From NCBI RefSeq assembly GCF_000304355.2, contig NC_018227.2:744001-808000 (forward strand): a stretch of 64,000 nt of DNA, in the 5' to 3' direction. Both the position numbers and the translations under genes were made by a program. Below the pieces are notes generated by a model, which was not told the DNA's origin, searched no databases, and saw only the letters and a list, made by a program, of their open reading frames with translations. Below, piece after piece: positions 18,918-26,783 of this stretch. The first letter of the stretch is position 1, and each line of letters opens with the position of its first letter. This stretch comes from Methanoculleus bourgensis MS2 (lineage in GTDB: Archaea; Halobacteriota; Methanomicrobia; Methanomicrobiales; Methanoculleaceae).

Positions 18918-19478
18918 ATGCTCGAACGGATCATCCCCTCAAAGACGCGGGTCAAGCTCCTCACACTCTTCCTTCTGAACCCGGGTCGCGAGATCTACCT
19001 GCGGGAAGCCCAGAGGATGACCGGCGAGAACCTCAACGCGGTCAGGCGGGAACTTGCAAACCTCGAGGAGATTGGGCTCCTCAAGAGCACCCGGCGGGGC
19101 AACGCCCGCTACTATGCCGTGAATCGGGCTTTCCCCATCTATGAAGAGTTGACCGCTATCGTCCTCAAGACCGAAGGAGCGGCAAAGGTCATCAGGGAGC
19201 GCCTCGATAACCTCGGGGAGATTGAGTCCATGTTCATCTACGGCTCCTTCGCCCGCGGGGAAGCCGGTTCCGGGAGTGATATCGACCTCTTCATTGTCGG
19301 CGAGGTGGATGAAGACCGCCTGATAACTGCTCTCCAGGAAACGGAAGATGCACTGGGAAGGGAGATTAATTATGTTCTCTTCAGAAAAGAGGAGATGGAG
19401 CGGAGGGTCGCGGGGGGAGACCCGTTCGTCACGAATGTCCTTCGTGAACCAAAGGTGATGCTTATTGGCAACGATTGA
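18918..19478 (+). CDS. Helix-turn-helix/minimal nucleotidyltransferase (MNT) fusion, antitoxin-like
   Basis: 186 residues from the ATG at 18918. Residues 1-80 are a winged-helix DNA-binding domain (YLREAQRMTGENLNAVRREL, then ARYYAVNR). Residues 90-186 are an MNT domain with the GSFARGEAGSGSDIDLFIVG motif holding the two catalytic Asp. MNT proteins of MNT/HEPN pairs can inactivate the HEPN toxin by adding nucleotides (AMPylation) to it. The fused HTH would add autoregulation. It overlaps the HEPN frame by 14 bases. Confidence 0.87.
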   Translation: MLERIIPSKTRVKLLTLFLLNPGREIYLREAQRMTGENLNAVRRELANLEEIGLLKSTRRGNARYYAVNRAFPIYEELTAIVLKTEGAAKVIRERLDNLGEIESMFIYGSFARGEAGSGSDIDLFIVGEVDEDRLITALQETEDALGREINYVLFRKEEMERRVAGGDPFVTNVLREPKVMLIGND

Positions 19479-19881
19479 TGACCTGGAGCAGCGGGGGTTG
19501 ATCAGGAGGATCCCGGCTGATCCAAAGGCGGTAGAGAGCGCCCTCAGTCTGGCACGGAGGGATGTATCGGTCGCAAGAACCATCCTTGGCAGCAACAGTG
19601 ACTGGGCATACACGATCGCCTACAACGCCATGCTTCAGGCAGCAAGGGCGCTTATGTTCGCAAAGGGTTACCGTCCTTCGGGGAACAGCCAGCATATCGC
19701 TGTGGTCAGGTTTGCGGAATTGTTCCTGGATGATGAAACTCTTGTCGCTTTTGACAGGATGCGGAGGAAGCGACACGCAACGGTCTACGATATGGCCGGC
19801 ACCATCTCAGAACTGGAGGCTGAAGGCGCCATCACCCGTGCAGATGCGTTTCTCGATACCGTAGAGGCGCTCCTCCGCTGA
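19465..19881 (+). CDS. HEPN-domain protein (toxin partner of MNT)
   Basis: 138 residues from a TTG at 19465 that overlaps the MNT gene end. The helical HEPN fold is evident: RRDVSVARTILGSNSDWAY, NAMLQAARALMFAKGYRP, and the R-x(4-6)-H ribonuclease motif in RMRRKRHATVYD. HEPN toxins cleave RNA. The coupled order HTH-MNT then HEPN fits a type VII-like toxin-antitoxin pair. An alternative start cannot be excluded because no clear Shine-Dalgarno sequence precedes the TTG. Confidence 0.85.
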   Translation: MATIDDLEQRGLIRRIPADPKAVESALSLARRDVSVARTILGSNSDWAYTIAYNAMLQAARALMFAKGYRPSGNSQHIAVVRFAELFLDDETLVAFDRMRRKRHATVYDMAGTISELEAEGAITRADAFLDTVEALLR

Positions 19882-19983
19882 AGGATGCCCCATCTCCCCC
19901 TGACCCCAAAAGACCCCAAATAACAACTGTTTTCCCCCAACCGCACAAACAGTGAGTCACAACCAGGACCCTCACGATCGCCC

Positions 19984-22900
19984 ATGCCCCGCTTCAACCT
20001 CAGTCCATCGCTCATCGGCTGGTTCTTCTACCACGACTGCGAGCGCTACCTCCGCTACCACGCGACCCCGGAGCAGGACCGTGAGAGATCCGGTATCCCG
20101 GTTGTCGCGATGGACCAGAGCCCGACGACACGCGCTCTCCTGGATGCGGGCATCAGGTGGGAGGAGGAGGTGGTCCGCACAAAACTGGCGGGAAGGGTGC
20201 GGCTTCCGGACGGGATTGGCCCCCTCTCAGACCGGTCGTTCTCCATCGAGGAGAGTTTTGAGGTCCTCCCGCGGCTCTCCCCCGGGGAGGCGATCTACCA
20301 GTCAACCATACCGGTCTCGGTCCACTTCCTGCGCAACTACGGCCTTGACCCGGAGGTACACCGGTTCTCCCCCTGCCGCCCAGACCTGGTCATGCTCGGT
20401 GAGGGGAGCGGCAGGGAGGCGCAGCTCTCGGTCATCGACATCAAGGCGAGCGAGGACCTCAGCGTCAGCCACCGTATCCAGGCAACCCTCTATGCCATGA
20501 TCCTCGATCACGCCCTGGATCTGATCGGGATCGACCGCCCGGTCGACATGGACCGGGCCGGGATCTGGCTCTACGGGGAGGACGAACCTGAACCCTTCGA
20601 CCTGCACTTAAACATACGGGTGCTTGAGGACTTCTTCCGGCACCGTCTCCGGGGCATCCTTGCCTGCCCGCTTGAGGATGTGCCCTGGCACATCACGTCG
20701 CGGTGCGAGTCCTGTGAGTTCTACCCTCACTGCCGCGAGGAAGCGGAAACCTCCGCCTCGGTCTCACAGATCCCGGGCCTCTCTCCCGCCGGGCGGCGTT
20801 ACCTCAGGGAGGCGCCCTGGAACCCGGGACACTCCATCAACACCCTCCCCGACCTTGCGAGGTTCCTCGAGATCCCGGAGAGCGACGATCACCTGAACAA
20901 CTGCGGGTCGCTTGCCGGCCAGAGCGACCGCCTGCGGGCGACCGTCAGGGCGCTGCAGACCGGAGAGGTCATCCGCAACGCCGGAAGATCGCTTGCTCTC
21001 CCCGTCTACGAAGATATCGGGATCGTTCTCACGCTCCAGAAAGACCCGGTCTCTGACCGGATATACGCACTGGGGCTGCGCCGGTTCAAGGGCGAAGCAG
21101 TCTATGGGACGCCTTCGCGTGAAGCCGTCTTCGTCGCCGAGAATCCCGACGACTGCGCCCGGGTGCGACGTGAGTTTGTCAGGGCGCTCACCGCCGAACT
21201 TGCGGCCGTCCACGACTACAACCAGGGGCGGGATTGGGCGAGCCAGAAATCGGTCCAGACCTACGTCTACGATACCTACGAAGAGGACCTCTTCATCCGG
21301 CTGCTCGAGGAGGCGCTTGAAGACCCCGCGACTGCGGAGGACGCCTTACGGCTGCGGTTCTACTACCAGGACCCCGGCGTCGCCCAGGGGTCCAGCCACC
21401 CGGCAACGCCGGTCCCGTTCCCGCTCATCGTTCTTACCCGGGAGATACGCCGACTGCTGGCACTCCCCGTCCCCTTTGCCCTCCGCCTGCCCGAGGTCCT
21501 GGCGGCCATCCCCTCTTCCCGGTTTGCGTACCACCTTGACCCGGGCGACCTCTTCTGGTACGAGCAGAGCAACGCGCTCAGGAGCGATGCCATCATCATG
21601 GCATGGAGCGGGAAGCGGCCGGAGGCTGCAGACTGGGTCAGGCAGGAGATATCACGGCGGCTGCTTGCGGCAGGGAGCGTCCTTGACGGCCTCCGGGAAC
21701 GGGTGAAGGCCAGTCTCGTGCGGTGGCCTGAGAACTTCCGGTTCCCGCGCCCGTGGGACGCCGCTATGCCGGAGATATCGCGTCTCCTCTTCATCACGGA
21801 GTACGAGTCGACGATAGGTGCCCGGCGGGTGCAGGAACTCCGGGGCAGGCCGTGGGCATTACGGGTCCGGGACAGCATCAGTATCCCCATCCGGAAGAGC
21901 GAGGGGAACTTCTGGAAGGTGCTCGCCCCCCTTGACCTCTCACTCTTCGAGCAGTCGAAGGCGTTTGGTTACCTCCTCGTCCCTGACGGCGATGCGGGGG
22001 AGGAGGCCCAGCTGGCGTTTGACGACCTCCGCTACCGGGACAGCCCGAACCCCGGGAAGAGCGGGGTCTGCTTTGCAAGGGTCCATGATGAGATCGTCGA
22101 CCGGAGCGCCGGGCAGGTCAGGGGTCTTGTCCTTGAGGTGGCCTATGGCCGGGGATTCCCGCCCTTCGCCGAGGGTGATCTTGCGGTGCTGCACCCCCGG
22201 TTCACTGATTTTACCGCGCCGCGCTATGTCGACCGCCTCCTCACCCTGGACGGGCAGCCCGGGAACGCGTTCATCAGGCTCCTCCGGGATCCGGGGGGGT
22301 TCGCCGCCCCGATTCCCGAGCCGGAGAAGGTCGTTCAGGATGCGGAAGACCTCGCCCTCGGCACCGGCGGGTTCACCCCGAGCCAGGCCCGGGCGTTCCG
22401 CCAGGTGCTGACGAACCGCTTAACCCTGGTCTGGGGGCCGCCGGGCACCGGGAAGACGCACTTCCTTGCAACAGCCCTCCTCTCCCTTGTCAACGCCAGG
22501 AGGGCGCACGGGGAGCGGATCAGGGTAGGCGTTGCGGCGTTCACCCATGCTGCCATCGAGAACCTGCTCATCAAGGTGCAGGACTCGGTCGACGAGTTCG
22601 GCCTCACGGCAGCCCTCCCGATCTATAAACTGAGGAGTCTCCGGACACCCGGCGGCAAACGAAGTCTTGAAGTCCTGCCCCATGACCGGGCCGATACCGT
22701 CGTCGGCTACCCATCCCTCCTCCTCGGCGGGACGGTGCATAGTTTCGGCAGGCTCGAGAAAGTCCTCCCGTCCCTCGATGTACTGGTCATCGACGAAGCA
22801 TCGCAGATGAGGCCGGCCGAACTGGCGATGGTGATCCCGGTGCTCGCCGACGGAGGGCGGCTCATCCTTGCGGGAGACGACCTGCAGCTCCCTCCGGTCA

Positions 22901-23802
22901 TCCAGGGTGACTACCCGGTGCCGGACGACGGCCTCCCTGGTCTTGAGGACTCCATCTTTGCCTACCTCCGGCACCGTGACGATCCCGATCACCCCATCTA
23001 CACCTGCCAGCTCCGGGAGAACTGGCGGATGAACCGCACCCTCTCCCGGTTCGCGGCAGAGACGCTGTACGGCACCGGTTACGCTCCCGCGACCGACTCG
23101 ATCGGGAGGCAGCGGGTCGTCCTTGCCCCGCCCGCCTCCCGTGGGTTGCCGGGAGAGGAGGAGTGTGTCGGGTGGATCCTCGACCCGGCATACCCGCTCG
23201 TGCTCTGCGTGCTCGAGAACGTCCGGACGACGGTCGAAAACCCCGTCGAGGCGGCGCTGGTCGCCCGGCTTACCCGGGCACTCCGGGAGAGGCTCACCGA
23301 CCCCGGTTCGGGGGAGCCGTACCCGGCGACAGAGGAGGGAGACTATCTCTTCTGGCGGCACGGCCTCTTCATCGTCAGCCCGCACCATGCCCAGATCGGC
23401 GCCATCCGGACCCACCTGGCCGGGGTGCGGGCCTGGGAGTACCCGCCGTTTGTGGATACGGTCGACAAGATGCAGGGGCAGGAGGCGGAGGCGGTCATCG
23501 TCAGTTACGGTGTGAGCGACGTCGAGACTGCGCTTGGAGAGGCTGAGTTCATCTACAGCAGGAACCGCCTGAACGTATCGCTGACCCGGAGCCGGGCGAA
23601 ATGCATGGTCTTTCTGCCCCGGCCGCTGCTGGAGCCGCCGCTCGACCTCGTGCAGAACGAGAAGGCGGCGGCAGGGCTTCGTCATATGCTCGACCTCCAG
23701 GAGTTCTGCCGGGTCCACGGGGAAGAGAGGACGTTTGACCTTGGCTGGATGGAGGGGGCGGCAGGGGTCCGGCTCACCGTGCTCCGGGCCCGGGAGATGT
23801 AG
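19984..23802 (+). CDS. RecB-like nuclease fused to UPF1/Dna2-type SF1 helicase
   Basis: 1272 residues. The N-terminal PD-(D/E)XK nuclease (about 1-270) shows VIDIKASEDL and QATLYAM, then a Cys cluster (SRCESCEFYPHC) typical of Fe-S-bearing Dna2/AddB-like nucleases. A long middle region follows. The SF1 helicase begins with Walker A GPPGTGKTH near residue 820, then DEASQM, LAGDDLQLPPV, LRENWRMNRT, DKMQGQEAEAV and NVSLTRSR. Archaeal relatives are annotated as TM0106-type RecB nuclease or AAA family ATPase. It may process flaps or breaks; its place beside an MNT/HEPN pair also allows a defence role. The ATG at 19984 starts the conserved MPRFNLSPSLIG. Confidence 0.88.
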   Translation: MPRFNLSPSLIGWFFYHDCERYLRYHATPEQDRERSGIPVVAMDQSPTTRALLDAGIRWEEEVVRTKLAGRVRLPDGIGPLSDRSFSIEESFEVLPRLSPGEAIYQSTIPVSVHFLRNYGLDPEVHRFSPCRPDLVMLGEGSGREAQLSVIDIKASEDLSVSHRIQATLYAMILDHALDLIGIDRPVDMDRAGIWLYGEDEPEPFDLHLNIRVLEDFFRHRLRGILACPLEDVPWHITSRCESCEFYPHCREEAETSASVSQIPGLSPAGRRYLREAPWNPGHSINTLPDLARFLEIPESDDHLNNCGSLAGQSDRLRATVRALQTGEVIRNAGRSLALPVYEDIGIVLTLQKDPVSDRIYALGLRRFKGEAVYGTPSREAVFVAENPDDCARVRREFVRALTAELAAVHDYNQGRDWASQKSVQTYVYDTYEEDLFIRLLEEALEDPATAEDALRLRFYYQDPGVAQGSSHPATPVPFPLIVLTREIRRLLALPVPFALRLPEVLAAIPSSRFAYHLDPGDLFWYEQSNALRSDAIIMAWSGKRPEAADWVRQEISRRLLAAGSVLDGLRERVKASLVRWPENFRFPRPWDAAMPEISRLLFITEYESTIGARRVQELRGRPWALRVRDSISIPIRKSEGNFWKVLAPLDLSLFEQSKAFGYLLVPDGDAGEEAQLAFDDLRYRDSPNPGKSGVCFARVHDEIVDRSAGQVRGLVLEVAYGRGFPPFAEGDLAVLHPRFTDFTAPRYVDRLLTLDGQPGNAFIRLLRDPGGFAAPIPEPEKVVQDAEDLALGTGGFTPSQARAFRQVLTNRLTLVWGPPGTGKTHFLATALLSLVNARRAHGERIRVGVAAFTHAAIENLLIKVQDSVDEFGLTAALPIYKLRSLRTPGGKRSLEVLPHDRADTVVGYPSLLLGGTVHSFGRLEKVLPSLDVLVIDEASQMRPAELAMVIPVLADGGRLILAGDDLQLPPVIQGDYPVPDDGLPGLEDSIFAYLRHRDDPDHPIYTCQLRENWRMNRTLSRFAAETLYGTGYAPATDSIGRQRVVLAPPASRGLPGEEECVGWILDPAYPLVLCVLENVRTTVENPVEAALVARLTRALRERLTDPGSGEPYPATEEGDYLFWRHGLFIVSPHHAQIGAIRTHLAGVRAWEYPPFVDTVDKMQGQEAEAVIVSYGVSDVETALGEAEFIYSRNRLNVSLTRSRAKCMVFLPRPLLEPPLDLVQNEKAAAGLRHMLDLQEFCRVHGEERTFDLGWMEGAAGVRLTVLRAREM

Positions 23803-23858
23803 TCTCTCACTCGACCTCAGCGCACTTATAGCCGGGCGTATGATATCTGTAATAGATT

Positions 23859-25115
23859 ATGTCGTCCAGACCTCTTAGATACCTGATCTTCTGCCTGGCA
23901 CTCACTGCCTGCATTATAGCCGCGGGCTGTTCTGCCCCCGGCGGGCAGCCGGAGATCATCTCCGGTCTTCCCGGTGCAGACCTTGTCGTCCACTTCATCG
24001 ACGTCGGACAGGGCGACTCAATCCTGATAGAGTTCCGCGATACGACCATGCTCGTCGACGCCGGTGAGCGCGAGATGGGAGAGCGCGTTGTCGCGTATCT
24101 CCAGGCACAGGGGATCGAACGCCTTGACGTGGTGGTGGCAACCCATGCGCACTCTGATCACATCGGCGGCCTCCGCGACGTCATCTCGGCCTTCCCGGTC
24201 GGTCGGTTCGTCGATGCCGGGCAACCCCACCCCACGGCGACCTACGAGAAACTGCTCGCCCAGGTCGAGGAACTGGGGATACCGTACACGGTGGCGGAGC
24301 GAGGGCAGGCGATCGCCCTTGACCCGGACCTTGAAGTCCTGGTCGAAAACCCGGGCCCGCAGCCGCTTGGTGACATAAACGAGGACTCTGTCATCCTGAA
24401 GGTGACCTACGGGGGCGTCTCCTACCTCCTGATGGGCGATGCCGGGAAGCCGGCGGAGGAGAGTATGGCAAAGGCCGGGCTCGACCTCGACGCCGACGTC
24501 CTGAAGGTCGGCCACCACGCGAGCCGGCACGCATCATCGGCCGAGTTCCTGGCCGCGGTCAGCCCTGCAATCAGCGTCATCACTGTCGGCGAAGGGAACG
24601 ACTACGGTCACCCCCACGAGGAAGCGCTCGAACGCCTCGAGGCGACCGGCTCGCGCATCTACCGGACCGATCGCGACGGGACCGTTGTTGTCGCCACCGA
24701 CGGGAGAGTGCTTGCCGTCACAACCGGCAGCGAGCCGTCCGTCACCCTGACGCCCCGGGCAGCGACCCCGACAGCGACTCCGGTGATAACTCCAACAGCG
24801 ACCGCCGCCCCTTCCTCAGGCGTGTACATCGCCGACCTGGACCTCCAGGATGAAGAGGTGACCATCGCGAGCGCCGAAGCGACGGCGGTCAACCTCACTG
24901 GCTGGACAATCACCGACGAGGGGATGCGGAACACCTACACCTTCCCGGTCTTCACCCTCGTACCAGGGACCAATGTGACCCTCCACTCCGGCGCGGGCAC
25001 CGATACGGCGACCGACCTCTACTGGGGCCGGAGGACCCCCGTCTGGAACAACGATGGCGACATCGCCACGCTCACCGACCCTGACGGCAGGGTCGCAAGC
25101 ACCCTGGAGCGGTGA
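23859..25115 (+). CDS. Exported metallo-beta-lactamase (ComEC-type) protein with lamin-tail domain
   Basis: 418 residues. The N-terminus has a signal peptide with lipobox-like AAGCSAPG (Cys near residue 24). The MBL domain (about 45-280) resembles the ComEC C-terminal nuclease: HFIDVGQGDSILIE, the metal site THAHSDHIGG, LMGDAGKPAEE and VGHHASRHASS. A Thr/Pro/Ala-rich linker follows. The last 100 residues form a lamin-tail (LTD) beta-sandwich (DEEVTIASAEATAVNLTGW, TFTL-like strands, WNNDGDIATL). It is likely a surface-anchored nuclease or phosphodiesterase. It shares a 4-base overlap with the DUF3006 gene. Confidence 0.9.
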   Translation: MSSRPLRYLIFCLALTACIIAAGCSAPGGQPEIISGLPGADLVVHFIDVGQGDSILIEFRDTTMLVDAGEREMGERVVAYLQAQGIERLDVVVATHAHSDHIGGLRDVISAFPVGRFVDAGQPHPTATYEKLLAQVEELGIPYTVAERGQAIALDPDLEVLVENPGPQPLGDINEDSVILKVTYGGVSYLLMGDAGKPAEESMAKAGLDLDADVLKVGHHASRHASSAEFLAAVSPAISVITVGEGNDYGHPHEEALERLEATGSRIYRTDRDGTVVVATDGRVLAVTTGSEPSVTLTPRAATPTATPVITPTATAAPSSGVYIADLDLQDEEVTIASAEATAVNLTGWTITDEGMRNTYTFPVFTLVPGTNVTLHSGAGTDTATDLYWGRRTPVWNNDGDIATLTDPDGRVASTLER

Positions 25116-25357
25116 GGATGCAGGATGAGTCGGCTTTTCGGGCCAGCCTCGACCGGGTTGAGGAGGGACTGGCCGTTCTCCTCCTCCGCGAGGACGAGTC
25201 GGTCCGCTTCACCCTCCCCCGCGCTCTCCTCCCCCAGGGCGCCCGTGAGGGCGACATCCTTGAGGTCGTGATCCGCCGGGATGTCGCGGCGACGGAGGAG
25301 GCACGACGGCGGGTGGCGGAGCGCATCGAGCGGATGCGGGGGAAGGGCCGGGAGTAG
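25112..25357 (+). CDS. DUF3006 family small protein
   Basis: 81 residues from a GTG at 25112 (GTGA overlap with the upstream stop); the ATG at 25118 is an alternative. The sequence pattern SLDRVEEGLAVLLLREDES and DILEVVIRRD is typical of DUF3006, a small beta-barrel-like domain very often encoded next to ComEC/MBL-LTD proteins. That fixed neighbourhood suggests a partner or regulator, but the role is unknown. Charged C-terminus. Confidence 0.8.
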   Translation: MRMQDESAFRASLDRVEEGLAVLLLREDESVRFTLPRALLPQGAREGDILEVVIRRDVAATEEARRRVAERIERMRGKGRE

Positions 25358-25512
25358 CGGATCATTTCACGTTATCTTCTGGGTTCTGGTGCGTGGGAGT
25401 GATCGCCACCTCTCACGAAGCCGCGAAGAGCGCGAAGGGGGGCGCGACGCGGTCTTCGCAAACTTCCGCGTGAGACAACAAGTGTGGGTGGAGTATTGGA
25501 TACAAAACTCTA
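25356..25512. repeat. Short family A MITE-like repeat
   Basis: About 155 bases directly after the DUF3006 stop. The left end GGATCATTTCACGTTATC resembles the family terminal repeat, and the interior has GCGTGGGAGTGATCGCC and GAAGAGCGCGAAGGGG blocks shared with copies 2 and 3. The right third (GACAACAAGTGTGGGTGGAG) matches the repeat at 60.6 kb. It abuts the family B element at 25509. Confidence 0.65.
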
Positions 25513-25809
25513 GCGTTTCACCTTAATCTTCCACGAAGACATCCCCGGATTGACGACAGGGAGGCTCTCCTGCTCTTTTCCATTATGCCCAGGTCCGGCT
25601 TGTGCGGGGAGGGGGAGACCCCCTCCCCGGTCCCCACCCCCCGAGGCGATTCCCACCACGGTCCACTGCCCGAGGCGAGCTTGGGGAATCGGTCGCTTTC
25701 CTGCGTACAGCCTCCCGCTCTGCCCATGGATTCTCCCACGCGGCTTTCCGCGAGAGGCTGGTGTTCCATACCAGAACCCGCAAAATAAGATGCAATGCTC
25801 CATTAGTAG
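25509..25809. repeat. MITE-like repeat, family B, copy 1
   Basis: About 300 bases with terminal inverted repeats: left GCGTTTCACCTTAATCTT; right (reverse complement) CTAATGGAGCATTGCATCTT. Almost the whole interior is repeated at 61475-61780, including a GC-rich hairpin (GGGGAGGGGGAGACCCCCTC), a CACCACGGTCCACTGCCCG block and GCGGCTTTCCGCGAGAGGCT. Family A-like ends with a different interior suggest a common mobilising enzyme. No coding capacity. Confidence 0.8.
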
Positions 25810-26033
25810 CCTTCCGGCAGCGCCGCCGCGCGCTACATGGCAGAGGAGGGGGCTGGCATGCTAGATTCCTGGCTTCGTTATCCTGCTTGAGCGGGCGATA
25901 GGCATGCCCGGGAGCCCTGGTATCAGGAATATCATTCTCTTTGGGGGACGCCTGAGGTAAGTCCCGCGGTGTGGACCGGAAGCATTATTATCCCCGGGTT
26001 CGTCCGGTGCCACGTCACCGGGAGGTGAGTGAA
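25810..26033. other. Intergenic remainder before the ATP-cone gene
   Basis: GC-rich sequence with no recognisable gene or TATA box until the Shine-Dalgarno GGAGGTGA at 26021-26028. Confidence 0.4.
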
Positions 26034-26315
26034 TTGGTCGATGTTGTCAAACTCGATGGCAGAAGAGAACCGTTTGTGCGGGAGAAGGTCACCGTGAGTG
26101 CGATGAAAGCAGGTGCGCCGCCGGAGGAGGCCCGGAAGATCGGGGAGGCAATCGAGCGGGTCGCCTACGACGGTATGCCCTCCGGCGAGATCCGGGACCG
26201 GGTGCTCGAGCATCTCCGCGACCGGAACCCGGAATGGGAGCAGAACTGGCTCATGTACGACCGTGCCGTGAAGAAGCGCGGTGCGGCGGCGGTCGCGGGT
26301 CTGCCCGCCCGCTGA
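26034..26315 (+). CDS. Stand-alone ATP-cone domain protein
   Basis: 93 residues from a TTG at 26034. I choose it because GGAGGTGA (26021-26028) sits 5 bases upstream and because ATP-cones begin with this pattern (VDVVKLDGRREPF). The upstream ATG at 25971 and the GTG at 26025 would place or overlap the ribosome-binding site inside the gene. ATP-cones bind ATP/dATP as allosteric switches in class I/III ribonucleotide reductases and NrdR. Here only the cone is present (KVTVSAMKAGAPPEEARKIG), with no zinc ribbon or reductase beside it. The likely role is a nucleotide sensor acting in trans. Confidence 0.8.
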   Translation: MVDVVKLDGRREPFVREKVTVSAMKAGAPPEEARKIGEAIERVAYDGMPSGEIRDRVLEHLRDRNPEWEQNWLMYDRAVKKRGAAAVAGLPAR

Positions 26316-26379
26316 GATTAACCATCTTTTGCGTGACATCGCCCCGGTCCGGGTGATTGGAGGCTCCTGGTGTCTGGTT

Positions 26380-26465
26380 GCTGCTGCTAAGGGGGAGGGA
26401 TTCTCCCCCACCCCAGTGGTGGTAGTCACCACGGTCCACTGCGTGGGATGAGGCGGGGAAAATGC
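26380..26465. repeat. Degenerate family B repeat fragment
   Basis: Contains GGGGGAGGGATTCTCCCCCA, a hairpin, followed by a CACCACGGTCCACTGCGTGG block matching the centre of the family B copies at 25.5 and 61.5 kb. The rest of the 26316-26783 gap shows no gene. Confidence 0.55.
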
Positions 26466-26783
26466 CTACTTCATCCATGCAGTCTCTCACCGCGCTTCAC
26501 GGAGTTTCACCAGGTACCCGGGGCACTCCCCCCGGGATCCCCACCCTGCCGAAAGAAAACTATAACTACCAATCCGCGCCCACAGCTGTGTTGTATAGTC
26601 ATATGCCGCCCGGAAACGGCAGAACGGGGACGGTTATAACCTGGCCGCTTTCATTTTGATCACCGATACCGGGCACATCTGGCAATCAGCATTCACAGAA
26701 AGGCACGATGTCCTACCCGCCCAGTAAAACGGTCCCGATTTTACCCGGGACCCGCGGCGTGGGCGCGCCAGCAGGCGATATGT

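Noticed and set aside
25550-25901. Several frames inside the family B repeat (also at 61.5 kb)
   Set aside because: Frames differ between the two copies and depend on GC-rich repeats; there is no shared protein.
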